Assembly (NCBI RefSeq): GCF_012034205.1
Contig: NZ_JAATEM010000002.1
Span: forward strand, 1 to 64,000
Direction of reading: 5' to 3'
From: Streptomyces composti
GTDB taxonomy: Bacteria; Actinomycetota; Actinomycetes; Streptomycetales; Streptomycetaceae
Length of the DNA: 64,000 bases
Positions 56,026 through 64,000 of the stretch are shown one piece after another. Position 1 is the first letter of the stretch. Each line of letters opens with the position of its first letter. The notes beneath the pieces are model-generated. The model had not been told where the DNA came from. It did no database searches and worked only from the letters and a program-made list of their open reading frames with translations. Both the position numbers and the translations under genes were made by a program.

Positions 56026-57021
56026 GTGGCAGGCAAACCGGCCAGGACCGTGAACGCCATCGACCAGACCCGGCGGATGCTGTCCCTGGTGACCTACCTC
56101 AGGGAGCGGCCCGGCGCCCGGATCGAGGACGTGGCGCGCGCCTTCGGCATCACCGAGGACGAGCTGGTCTCCGACCTCGACGTGCTGCCCATGTGCGGCA
56201 CCAGCTTCCGCGGCGGCGATCTGCTGGACATCGACACCGACGGCGAGCGCATCTGGTGGCACAACCCCGCCGCCCTCGGCGCGGAGACGGCCGAGCCGCT
56301 GCGGCTCGCCGCCGACGAGGCCACCGCCCTGCTGGTCGCCGCCCGCGCCGTCGCCACACTGCCCGGCCTCAGGGAGAGCGACCGCCAGGCGCTGCTGCGG
56401 GCCACCGCCAAGGTGGAGGCGGCGGCCGGCGAGGCGGCAGGCGCCAGCTCCCGGCTGTCGGTGACCTTCGAGTCCGAGGGCGGCGTCTTCGCCGACGTGG
56501 ACCGGGCCATCTCCGAGCGGCGCAGACTGTGGATCCGCTACTACTCGCCCGCCCGCGACGAGGTCACCGAGCGGGAGATCGACCCCATCCGCCTGGTCAG
56601 CGTCGGCCACACGTATGTGGAGGCGTGGTGCCGCCGCTCCGAGGCGCGCCGCACCTTCCGGCTCGACCGGGTCGCCGAGATCAAGATTCTGGACGAGCCG
56701 TCACAGCCGCCCGAGATCGAGCTGCGGGACCTCTCGGCGGGGCTGGTGCAGCCGGCCGCGGAGGACCCGGAGGTGGTGGTGGAGGTCGGCCCCGGCGGGC
56801 GCTGGGTCGCCGAGTACTACCCGCACGACAGCGCCGAGGAGCTGCCCGACGGCGGTCTGCGGATCACCCTGCGCACCCCCGATCCGGCGTCCCTGCGCCG
56901 GCTGGCGCTGCGGCTCGGCCGGGACGGGCGGATCGTGGAGCCCCGGGAGCTGGCCGAGAGCGCCCGGCAGGCGGCCCGCGAGGCGCTGGCGGCCTACGAC
57001 GGGGTCGAGGCGGCCGGGTGA
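56026..57021 (+). CDS. pafC: WYL-domain transcription factor PafC
   Basis: A 331-residue partner of PafB with the same layout: N-terminal helix-turn-helix (DQTRRMLSLVTYLRERPGAR, EDVARAFGITEDELVSDLDV), WYL domain (ERRRLWIRYYSPARDEVTER, RLVSVGHTYVEAWCRRSEAR) and WCX-type tail. GTG start with GGAGCGGAAAGAGA upstream. Short spacing to pafB implies one mRNA and equal expression, as needed for a heterodimer. Confidence 0.92.
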   Translation: MAGKPARTVNAIDQTRRMLSLVTYLRERPGARIEDVARAFGITEDELVSDLDVLPMCGTSFRGGDLLDIDTDGERIWWHNPAALGAETAEPLRLAADEATALLVAARAVATLPGLRESDRQALLRATAKVEAAAGEAAGASSRLSVTFESEGGVFADVDRAISERRRLWIRYYSPARDEVTEREIDPIRLVSVGHTYVEAWCRRSEARRTFRLDRVAEIKILDEPSQPPEIELRDLSAGLVQPAAEDPEVVVEVGPGGRWVAEYYPHDSAEELPDGGLRITLRTPDPASLRRLALRLGRDGRIVEPRELAESARQAAREALAAYDGVEAAG

Positions 57022-57106
57022 GGCGGCGACCGGTGGAGCGGGCCGCGGCACCGACGGGCCGGGCGGCCGCGGGCGGCAGGCAGGACGACAGGCAGGAGCG
57101 AGTGCT

Positions 57107-57400
57107 TTGAGCGAGTCGGCGACGTCCGGAGCGCGGGGGATGACGGTGGCGTCCGCTTTCGCCGGGATGCGGAACGCGGCCCCGGTGAGGTTCCGGGCGG
57201 GCTGCCCGGACTGCCGGGGGCGGTTCGAGCTCTCCGCGAGCGCGCTGCGGCTGGCGATAGGCGCCAGCAGCCGCACCACCTTCTACTCCTTCACCTGCCC
57301 CGACTGCGGGGCGGCCGTGCGCAAGCCGGCGGGGGAGCGGATCGTGCAGCTGCTCACCGGCGGCGGTGTGCGCACCCTGCGGCTGCACTCGACCGCGTAG
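57107..57400 (+). CDS. Small zinc-ribbon protein
   Basis: A 97-residue protein with two CPDC knuckles (Cys33/Cys36 and Cys64/Cys67), a zinc ribbon with a 27-residue gap. The C-terminus, GERIVQLLTGGGVRTLRLHS, is basic. Not recognised; it may bind nucleic acid or a partner protein. The TTG start at 57107 has AGGAG 8 nt upstream; an ATG at 57140 also is possible but lacks spacing for its G-rich upstream run. Directly downstream of pafC on the same strand. Confidence 0.7.
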   Translation: MSESATSGARGMTVASAFAGMRNAAPVRFRAGCPDCRGRFELSASALRLAIGASSRTTFYSFTCPDCGAAVRKPAGERIVQLLTGGGVRTLRLHSTA

Positions 57401-57499
57401 AACTGTCTCCCGGAGGGCGGGCGGCGGGCGACTCCCGTGGTGAGACCCGCGGCGAGGCCCCGCGCACGCCCCGTGCCCGGCACGGTCTAGGCTCGCCTC

Positions 57500-57694
57500 A
57501 TGTTCTGGCCGATGTTCGCGGTTGCTCTGGGCTTTCTGGGACTCGTGGTCCTGGGGGTGTTCGCCGTCCGGGTGTTCCTGGAGGCCGAGCGGCTCGGCAG
57601 ACAGGTCTCCGAGTCCGCGCGCCGCATCAGCCGCGCCGCGGAGGACCTGGAGCGGGCGGCGGCCGGTGCGGCACGCTCGGCCGAGGCACTCTGA
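57500..57694 (+). CDS. Small single-pass membrane protein
   Basis: A 64-residue protein: one transmembrane helix (about 4-26, PMFAVALGFLGLVVLGVFAV) and an amphipathic helix (LGRQVSESARRISRAAEDLE). It resembles Tat A/B-like or DUF948-like single-span proteins but lacks the TatA FG hinge. TAGGCT (57488-57493) lies 6 nt before the ATG, no ribosome binding site; a leaderless mRNA is likely. Its position just before tatA suggests an envelope role. Confidence 0.75.
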   Translation: MFWPMFAVALGFLGLVVLGVFAVRVFLEAERLGRQVSESARRISRAAEDLERAAAGAARSAEAL

Positions 57695-57976
57695 GTGCAC
57701 CCTCCGTCAGCTCTCGGTGTGCGGCCGGTACGTCTCTGACACGGCTTGCACCGCTTCGCCCTGTCACCTCGCCGCCGCCGACAGGTACGCTGCTGATGCG
57801 GCCCGGAGAACGAGGCCCGGTCCGCGGACGGGAGTACGTGCGGGGGATGCACGGGGATTGCCTCGCGTTCACCCCCGAGAGTTACGATCGCTGCACGACA
57901 CGATCGATCGGACAGCTGTCCGGCCGGTCGGACAGCACCGCCACCCCCAGCAGCCTCGGTGAGAAGGTAAAGACTT

Positions 57977-58258
57977 ATGTTCGGAAAGCTCGGAGCCCCC
58001 GAGATCATTCTCATCCTCGTCGTCATCATCCTGCTGTTTGGCGCGAAGAAGCTTCCGGACATGGCGCGGTCGCTCGGCAAGTCCGCGCGCATCCTCAAGA
58101 GCGAGGCCAAGGCGATGAAGGAGGACAAGTCCTCCGCCCCGGCCGACCCGCCGAACCCGGGCGAGCAGCCCCCGGCGCAGCGCACCATCCAGGCCGCCCC
58201 CGGCGACGTCACCAGTTCCCGCCCGGTGACGGAGCCGACGGACACGACCAAGCGCTGA
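57977..58258 (+). CDS. tatA: Sec-independent translocase subunit TatA
   Basis: A 93-residue protein with the TatA pattern: one short membrane helix ([20 protein letters not shown] region, residues 7-22), the [19 protein letters not shown] hinge and amphipathic helix, then a disordered Pro/Ser tail. TatA rings make the pore for folded proteins with twin-arginine signals, such as the molybdopterin oxidoreductase at 2863. A GAGAAGG site precedes the ATG. tatC follows after 47 nt. Confidence 0.95.
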   Translation: MFGKLGAPEIILILVVIILLFGAKKLPDMARSLGKSARILKSEAKAMKEDKSSAPADPPNPGEQPPAQRTIQAAPGDVTSSRPVTEPTDTTKR

Positions 58259-58305
58259 CGCAGGGCCGGTGAGTACCGGCCCGCCGCACGAGATGGGAAC
58301 GTGGG

Positions 58306-59244
58306 TTGCTCAAGTCTGCCCGCAAGCAGGAGAAGGATCCCGAAGGGCGGATGCCCCTCGCGGAACACCTCCGTGAGCTCCGCAACCGGCTCGCGAAGGC
58401 GCTGGTGGCCATCGTCCTGGTGACGGTCGTCGCGGCCTTCTTCTACAACGAGATCATCAACTTCTTCACCGAGCCGATCCTGAGGGCGGTCGGGTGCCAG
58501 CAGTCCTTCGAGGAGCTGGCCAAGCTCGACGAGGAAACCCAGTGCGCCCGGATCACCATCAACGGTCTGCTCACCCCCTTCACGCTGGCGCTGAAGGTCT
58601 CCCTGATGGCCGGCGTGGTGCTGGCCTCGCCGATCTGGCTCTACCAGCTGTGGGCCTTCGTCGCGCCGGGGCTGCACCGGCACGAGAAGAAGTACGCCTA
58701 CGCCTTCGTCGCCACCGGCGTCCCGCTCTTCGTCGGCGGCGCCTACTTCGCCTACCGGGTGCTGCCCACCACCGCCAAGGTGCTCATCGAGTTCACGCCG
58801 TTCGGCGTGGACAACCTGCTGCCGCTGGACGACCTGCTCGACCTGGTCACGCGCATGGTCGTGGTCTTCGGCCTCTCCTTCGAGCTGCCGCTGCTGCTGA
58901 TCATGCTGAACTTCACCGGGAGCCTCAGCGGCAAGCGCATGCTCGGCTGGTGGCGCGGCATGATCCTGAGCATCACGCTGTTCGCGGCGATCGCCACGCC
59001 GAGCACCGACCCGCTGACCATGCTGGCGCTGGCCGGACCGATCTGGGTGCTGTACTTCGGCGCGGTCGCCGTCGCCCTGCTCAACGACCGGCGCAGGCGC
59101 CGCATCGAGGCCATGGGGCCCGGCGACGACGAGGCCTCCGAGCTGGACCTCACGCCCGAGCCGGTCGAACCGGCCGAGCCCGTGGCCGCGCTGCCCGAGC
59201 AGAGCAGCAAGGACCGGGTCAACGGTTATGACGACGTGACCTGA
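58306..59244 (+). CDS. tatC: Sec-independent translocase subunit TatC
   Basis: A 312-residue, six-helix membrane receptor for twin-arginine signals. The N-terminus EGRMPLAEHLRELRNRLAKA, the helix-1/2 loop, and LYQLWAFVAPGLHRHEKKYAY are conserved TatC motifs. The C-terminal tail is long and charged. The TTG start at 58306 is unusual but is the only start giving the conserved KSARKQEKDPEGRMPL lead; the ribosome binding site is weak, so coupling to tatA is possible. Confidence 0.93.
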   Translation: MLKSARKQEKDPEGRMPLAEHLRELRNRLAKALVAIVLVTVVAAFFYNEIINFFTEPILRAVGCQQSFEELAKLDEETQCARITINGLLTPFTLALKVSLMAGVVLASPIWLYQLWAFVAPGLHRHEKKYAYAFVATGVPLFVGGAYFAYRVLPTTAKVLIEFTPFGVDNLLPLDDLLDLVTRMVVVFGLSFELPLLLIMLNFTGSLSGKRMLGWWRGMILSITLFAAIATPSTDPLTMLALAGPIWVLYFGAVAVALLNDRRRRRIEAMGPGDDEASELDLTPEPVEPAEPVAALPEQSSKDRVNGYDDVT

Positions 59245-59274
59245 CGAACCGGCCGGACCTCGTATGGTCCTTCC

Positions 59275-60165
59275 GTGACCAGCGAGATCACCCTCTTCGT
59301 CAACCCCACCGCGGGACGCGGCCGGGGCGCCCGCGCGGCGCAGCCGGCCGCCGCCGCGTTCCGGGCCGCCGGATTCTCCGTGCGCACCGTCCTCGGCGAC
59401 GGCCCCGAGGACGCACTGGACCAGGCGCGCAAGGCCGTCGACCAGGGCACCGGTGCGCTGGTCGCCGTCGGCGGCGACGGCATGGCGCATCTGGCCCTGC
59501 AGGCCGTGGTCGGCACCGGCACCCCCTTCGGTCTGATCGCCGCCGGGACCGGCAACGACTTCGCGCGGTCCCTCGGACTGCCGCTGCGGGACCCGGCCGC
59601 GGCCGGCCGGATGACCGCCGACGCCCTGAAGTGCGGCCGGGTGCGCGACATCGACCTCGGGCGGGTCGGCGACCGCTGGTTCGGTGCGGTGCTCGCGTCC
59701 GGCTTCGACTCCCGCGTCAACGACCGCGGCAACCGGCTGCGGATGCCGCTCGGCCGCTACAAGTACGACGTGGCCGTGGTCGCCGAGCTGGCCGCCTTCC
59801 GGCCCCTGCCGTACCGGATCACGCTGGACGGCGGCGAGGTGCGCGAAGTGGAGGCCACTCTGGTGGCCGTCGGCAACGGCCCGTCCTACGGCGGCGGCAT
59901 GCGGATATGCCCCGGCGCCGACCTCTCCGACGGGCTCTTCGACATCACCGTGGTCGGCGCGTGCAGCCGGGCCACGCTGCTGCGGGTGTTCCCCAGGGTC
60001 TACCGGGGCACCCATGTCGACCACCCCGTGGTCACCGTGCTGCGTGCCTCGTCCGTCGAACTGGCCGCCGACGACGTGACCGCCTACGCCGACGGCGAGC
60101 CGGTGGGCCGCCTCCCGCTGACCGCCCGCTGCGTCCCGGCGGCGGTGCGAGTGGTCGGTCCCTGA
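59275..60165 (+). CDS. Diacylglycerol/lipid kinase family protein
   Basis: A 296-residue kinase of the DagK/YegS family: LFVNPTAGRGRG at the N-terminus, GGDG at residues 66-69 in VAVGGDGMAHLALQAV, and IAAGTGNDFARSLGLPL for nucleotide binding. It probably phosphorylates a lipid such as diacylglycerol. TATGGT lies 6 nt before the GTG, suggesting a leaderless mRNA. Position between tatC and helY. Confidence 0.9.
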   Translation: MTSEITLFVNPTAGRGRGARAAQPAAAAFRAAGFSVRTVLGDGPEDALDQARKAVDQGTGALVAVGGDGMAHLALQAVVGTGTPFGLIAAGTGNDFARSLGLPLRDPAAAGRMTADALKCGRVRDIDLGRVGDRWFGAVLASGFDSRVNDRGNRLRMPLGRYKYDVAVVAELAAFRPLPYRITLDGGEVREVEATLVAVGNGPSYGGGMRICPGADLSDGLFDITVVGACSRATLLRVFPRVYRGTHVDHPVVTVLRASSVELAADDVTAYADGEPVGRLPLTARCVPAAVRVVGP

Positions 60166-60311
60166 ACCGGGCTGCGGTGGTGCTACCGGCTCCGGCGGTC
60201 GCGGTGCCCCGAGCCGTGCGGCCCTGAGCTGGGCGGATGCGGCCCCCGGCCGGGAGCGATCACGTCAATGATCGTCCTGTTGTCGGTGCGGACCGGTACG
60301 CTCGAAGAACG

Positions 60312-63122
60312 ATGACTCAGGACCTCTCACCGGCCGAGCGGTACGCGGCAGCACGCAGGCGCGCTGCCGAGCAGGCCACCGCGCTCGCCTCCTTCCGCGA
60401 GATGTACGACTTCGGCCTCGACCCCTTCCAGATCGAGGCCTGCAAGGCTCTCGAGGCGGGCAAGGGAGTGCTGGTGGCGGCCCCCACCGGCTCCGGCAAG
60501 ACGATCGTCGGCGAATTCGCCGTCCACCTGGCCCTGAAACAGGGCAAGAAGTGCTTCTACACCACGCCGATCAAGGCGCTGTCCAACCAGAAGTACGCCG
60601 ACCTGTGCCGCCGCTACGGTGCCGAGAAGGTCGGCCTGCTCACCGGCGACAACAGCCTGAACTCCGAGGCGCCGGTGGTCGTGATGACCACCGAGGTGCT
60701 GCGGAACATGCTCTACGCCGGTTCCCAGACGCTGCTCGGCCTCGGCTATGTGGTGATGGACGAGGTGCACTACCTCTCCGACCGCTTCCGCGGCGCCGTC
60801 TGGGAGGAGGTGATCATCCACCTCCCCGAGTCGGTGACCCTGGTGTCACTGTCGGCGACGGTGTCCAACGCGGAGGAGTTCGGCGACTGGCTGGACACGG
60901 TCCGCGGCGACACCGAGGTGATCGTCTCCGAGCACCGGCCCGTGCCGCTGTTCCAGCACGTGCTGGCCGGCCGCCGCATATACGACCTGTTCGAGGAGGG
61001 GGAGGGGCAGCGCAGGGCCGTCAACCCCGACCTGCTGCGCATGGCCCGCCTGGAGGCGAGCCGCCCTTCCTACGGCGACCGCAGGCGCGGCCGCGCCATG
61101 CGCGACGCCGACCGCGAGCGGGAGCGCCGGCAGCGCTCGCGCGTGTGGACGCCCAGCCGGCCCGAGGTCATCGAGCGGCTCGACGCCGAGGGCCTGCTGC
61201 CCGCGATCACCTTCATCTTCAGCCGGGCCGCCTGCGAGGCCGCCGTCCAGCAGTGCCTGTACGCGGGCCTGCGGCTCAACGACGAGGCGGCCCGCGCCGA
61301 GGTCCGCGCCCTGGTCGAGGAGCGCACCGCCTCCATCCCGCCCGAGGACCTGCACGTCCTCGGCTACTACGAGTGGCTGGAGGGCCTGGAGCGGGGCATC
61401 GCCGCCCACCACGCGGGCATGCTGCCGACCTTCAAGGAGGTCGTGGAGGAGCTGTTCGTGCGCGGTCTGGTCAAGGCCGTGTTCGCCACCGAGACCCTCG
61501 CCCTCGGCATCAACATGCCCGCCCGTTCGGTGGTGCTGGAGAAGCTGGTCAAGTGGAACGGCGAGCAGCACGCCGACATCACCCCCGGCGAGTACACCCA
61601 GCTGACCGGCCGGGCGGGCCGGCGCGGCATCGACGTCGAGGGGCATGCGGTGGTGCTGTGGCAGCGCGGCATGAACCCCGAGCACCTCGCCGGTCTCGCC
61701 GGCACCCGCACCTATCCGCTCCGCTCCAGCTTCAAGCCGTCGTACAACATGGCGGTCAACCTGGTCGAGCAGTTCGGCCGGCACCGCTCCCGTGAGCTGC
61801 TCGAGACGTCGTTCGCGCAGTTCCAGGCGGACAAGTCGGTGGTCGGCATCTCGCGGCAGGTGCAGCGCAACGAGGAGGGTCTGGCCGGCTACAAGGCCTC
61901 CATGACCTGCCACCTCGGCGACTTCGAGGAGTACGCGCGGCTGCGCCGCGAACTGAAGGACCGGGAGACGGAGCTGGCCCGGCAGGGCGTCGCCCAGCGC
62001 CGCGCCGAGGCGGCCGTCGCGCTGGAGAAGCTCCGGCCCGGCGACGTGATCCACGTCCCCGCCGGCCGGCACGCGGGCCTGGCCCTGGTCCTCGACCCGG
62101 GGCTGCCCGCGGGCCGCACCAACGGCCACCGCGGTCTGGAGTATCACGACGGCCCGCGTCCGCTGGTGCTCACCGCCGAACGGCAGGTCAAGCGGCTGGC
62201 GTCGGTGGACTTCCCGGTGCCGGTCGAGCCGCTGGAGCGGATGCGGATCCCGAAGTCCTTCAATCCGCGCTCCCCGCAGTCCCGTCGCGACCTCGCCTCG
62301 GCGCTGCGCACCAAGGCCGGGCACATCCCTCCGGAGCGGCACCGCAAGCGCCGCTCCCAGGCGGCCGACGACCGGGAGATCGCCCGGCTGCGCAAGGCGA
62401 TCAGGGCCCATCCCTGCCACGGTTGCAACGACCGCGAGGACCACGCCCGCTGGGCCGAGCGCTACCACCGGCTGCTGCGCGACACCACGCGGCTGGAGCA
62501 GCGCATCGAGGGCCGGACGAACACCATCGCCCGCACCTTCGACCGGATCGTCGCGCTGCTGACCGAGATGGACTATCTGCGCGGCGACGAGGTCACCGAG
62601 CACGGCAAGCGCCTCGCCCGCCTCTACGGCGAACTCGACCTGCTGGCCAGCGAGTGCCTGCGCGAGGGCGTCTGGGAGGGGCTCGCCCCCGCCGAACTCG
62701 CCGCCTGCGTCTCGGCCCTGGTGTACGAGGCGAGGGTCGGCGACGACGCGCTGGCGCCCAAACTGCCGTCCGGCCGGGCCAAGGCGGCGCTCGGCGAGAT
62801 GGTGCGCATCTGGGGCCGGCTCGACGCCCTGGAGGAGGAGTTCCGCATCAGCCAGACCGAGGGCGTGGGCCAGCGCGAGCCCGACCTCGGCTTCGCCTGG
62901 GCCGCGTACATGTGGGCCTCGGGCAGGGGGCTGGACGAGGTGCTGCGCGAGGCGGAGATGCCGGCCGGTGACTTCGTGCGCTGGTGCAAGCAGGTCATCG
63001 ACGTGCTCGGCCAGATCGCGGCCGCCGCGCCCGCGGTGGAGGGCTCGACGGTCGCCAGGAACGCCCGCAGGGCGGTCGACCAGCTGCTGCGCGGGGTGGT
63101 GGCCTACTCCTCCGTGGGCTGA
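60312..63122 (+). CDS. helY: Ski2/Mtr4-like DEVH-box helicase HelY
   Basis: A 936-residue superfamily 2 helicase. Walker A APTGSGKT at 57-64, DEVH box at 150-153, SLSATVSN motif III, and QLTGRAGRRGIDVEG motif VI; the C-terminal half carries a Ski2-like arch and helical domain. Related to RNA-exosome helicases; likely unwinds structured RNA. TACGCT lies 9 nt before the ATG. From memory, the tatC-helY neighbourhood is kept in Mycobacterium (Rv2092c). Confidence 0.9.
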   Translation: MTQDLSPAERYAAARRRAAEQATALASFREMYDFGLDPFQIEACKALEAGKGVLVAAPTGSGKTIVGEFAVHLALKQGKKCFYTTPIKALSNQKYADLCRRYGAEKVGLLTGDNSLNSEAPVVVMTTEVLRNMLYAGSQTLLGLGYVVMDEVHYLSDRFRGAVWEEVIIHLPESVTLVSLSATVSNAEEFGDWLDTVRGDTEVIVSEHRPVPLFQHVLAGRRIYDLFEEGEGQRRAVNPDLLRMARLEASRPSYGDRRRGRAMRDADRERERRQRSRVWTPSRPEVIERLDAEGLLPAITFIFSRAACEAAVQQCLYAGLRLNDEAARAEVRALVEERTASIPPEDLHVLGYYEWLEGLERGIAAHHAGMLPTFKEVVEELFVRGLVKAVFATETLALGINMPARSVVLEKLVKWNGEQHADITPGEYTQLTGRAGRRGIDVEGHAVVLWQRGMNPEHLAGLAGTRTYPLRSSFKPSYNMAVNLVEQFGRHRSRELLETSFAQFQADKSVVGISRQVQRNEEGLAGYKASMTCHLGDFEEYARLRRELKDRETELARQGVAQRRAEAAVALEKLRPGDVIHVPAGRHAGLALVLDPGLPAGRTNGHRGLEYHDGPRPLVLTAERQVKRLASVDFPVPVEPLERMRIPKSFNPRSPQSRRDLASALRTKAGHIPPERHRKRRSQAADDREIARLRKAIRAHPCHGCNDREDHARWAERYHRLLRDTTRLEQRIEGRTNTIARTFDRIVALLTEMDYLRGDEVTEHGKRLARLYGELDLLASECLREGVWEGLAPAELAACVSALVYEARVGDDALAPKLPSGRAKAALGEMVRIWGRLDALEEEFRISQTEGVGQREPDLGFAWAAYMWASGRGLDEVLREAEMPAGDFVRWCKQVIDVLGQIAAAAPAVEGSTVARNARRAVDQLLRGVVAYSSVG

Positions 63123-63548
63123 CTCCTCCTGCCGCATCGGCGGACCGGCCCCGCCCGAGCTCGAGAGCCCGGCGTGCATCGTGCGCGCCGGGCTCTCGCA
63201 TCCTGTGCGCCCCCCGCCGGGCGCATCACCGCCCTCCGGCCGGGAAAGGCTCAGTGGGCCGCCCGCCGAGGGCCCTTCCTCACCCCTTACGGTGAGCGAT
63301 TTTCGTACGCGCGTACGCGGTGACGGCTCGTGTTCGAACGCTGGCGCAGCGTGCAAATGACCCGAGGGTACTCCTGTCCCCGGTCCCGTTTCAGGCACTT
63401 GCTGAATATGACTCGGCGATGATCCGGTCGGACTAAGCTCGCCCGCAGCGCACCGAGTTGGGGTGAATTCGTGCGCTTGTTCCCCAATGTGCCAGTTCCG
63501 ACCCGCTAGTTCCCCGAACCATCAGCCGACTTGTTTCAGAGGGCCCAC
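63123..63548. other. 426-bp region before the cvn-type gene
   Basis: It begins with the helY terminator hairpin and ends with the likely promoter of the next gene. Sequence from about 63290 is less GC-rich. GGACTAAGCTCGCCC near 63430 may be a promoter; no coding frame is supported. Confidence 0.5.
63162..63198 (+). terminator. Terminator hairpin after helY
   Basis: A perfect 13-bp stem CGAGAGCCCGGCG (63162-63174) / CGCCGGGCTCTCG (63186-63198) with an 11-nt loop. Confidence 0.75.
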
Positions 63549-64000
63549 ATGGCGAGTGACCAACTTCCTTATGCGCGCGTGCTGTTGCTGCCGGCCATAC
63601 TGATGGCCGCGGCGACCGGAGCCGCCGTCGCCCTGGTGACGGAGCCCGCCCGGATCGCCGTCGGAGTCTGTGGTGCCGTCGCCACCCTGCTCGTGACCGC
63701 CGCGTCGGCCGAGTCCGCACGCCGCGGACGGCAGCTGCGCAACGCCCGAGCCGAGTTCGAGCGTCACCGTGCGTATCTGGAGGCCCGGATCGCCGCCCAC
63801 GACACGGAGACGAAGCACTTCACCGACGAGGTGCTGCCCGCCGCGCTCGACCACATGCACCGCGGCAACGAGGTCCGGGAGGTGCTGCGCGACCTGCCCC
63901 GGCTCAACCCGGCCTGGGAGCACCTGCCGCAGTACCAGCTCGACCTGCTGCAGAGGGTGCTGTCCATCATCGACTACGAGGAGACCCTGCGGGACTCCAA
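63549..64000 (+). CDS. Partial CvnA-type sensor protein (probable start of a conservon)
   Basis: The frame opens at ATG 63549 (MASDQLPYARVLLLPAILMA) and runs to the window edge without a stop, 150 codons. Two N-terminal membrane helices (about 9-55) are followed by a helical region (ARAEFERHRAYLEARIAAHD; LRDLPRLNPAWEHLPQYQLD). This matches, from memory, the sensor-kinase-like CvnA proteins that head Streptomyces conservons, in particular cvnA9/rarA, which lies downstream of helY in S. coelicolor. The kinase domain, roaD/cvnBCD partners and stop are outside the window. Confidence 0.6.
   Translation, partial: MASDQLPYARVLLLPAILMAAATGAAVALVTEPARIAVGVCGAVATLLVTAASAESARRGRQLRNARAEFERHRAYLEARIAAHDTETKHFTDEVLPAALDHMHRGNEVREVLRDLPRLNPAWEHLPQYQLDLLQRVLSIIDYEETLRDS

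Noticed and set aside
57796..58272. A 158-codon frame overlapping tatA
   Set aside because: Its second half is tatA read in another frame (HPRRHHP-type shadow sequence), and it has no homologous look. The tatA frame is unmistakable.

Overview
The window is high-GC actinobacterial DNA that I read as a Streptomyces chromosome. The evidence is GTG/ATG/TTG starts with AAGGAG-type ribosome binding sites, chaplin genes, a GylR-controlled glycerol operon, mycothiol ligase MshC, a complete Pup-proteasome locus, a TTA codon in one gene, and the start of a probable conservon (cvn) sensor gene at the right edge. From memory, gene content and order match the S. coelicolor region around SCO1630-SCO1680, in inverted numbering. 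I could not run a comparison.

Layout. 0.2-9.3 kb: a repeat-like protein with a TTA codon, an APC permease, a molybdopterin oxidoreductase coupled to a cytochrome b subunit, a gluconate module (gntP, gntK, divergent gntR), a YchJ-type SEC-C protein, tRNA-Leu(GAG) and an M20 peptidase. 9.4-10.6 kb: chaplins chpH and chpC; chpH has a promoter-like element close to the BldN consensus. 10.6-14.7 kb: a DUF5703 protein, an acidic protein, a RecD2-like protein that has lost its Walker A motif, and an aldo/keto reductase. 14.7-23.2 kb: an F420-type oxidoreductase, a ferritin-like protein, a CorA-like transporter, then a conserved set: histidine phosphatase, DUF3090 protein, kinase-like protein, mshC and a PAC2 protein. 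23.4-33.2 kb: glpF-glpK-glpD with gylR upstream and matching operator candidates, metH and a HAD phosphatase. 33.7-37.0 kb: two paralogous solute-binding lipoproteins without permeases. 37.1-43.2 kb: an orphan response regulator, a RecB/Cas4-like Fe-S nuclease, an M50 protease with a very long disordered N-terminus, trmI, a secreted protein and a ferredoxin. 43.4-57.0 kb: the Pup-proteasome system (arc, dop, pup, prcB, prcA, then a LacI regulator and MFS transporter, pafA, two FKBP isomerases, pafB, pafC). 57.1-64 kb: a zinc-ribbon protein, a small membrane protein, tatA, tatC, a lipid kinase, helY and the truncated cvnA-like gene.

How it works together. Pup is prepared by Dop, ligated to targets by PafA, and tagged proteins are unfolded by Arc into PrcBA; PafB/PafC are WYL regulators tied to the same locus. 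Between pup and prcB lies a frameshifted remnant of an endonuclease VII-type HNH gene whose end overlaps the prcB start. The right half (mshC, PAC2, metH, RecB-like, trmI, arc, dop, pup, prcBA, pafABC, tatAC, helY) matches a gene neighbourhood that, as I recall, is also kept in Mycobacterium, so it is an old actinobacterial block. Several genes have a -10-like hexamer 6-7 nt before the start codon and probably give leaderless mRNAs.
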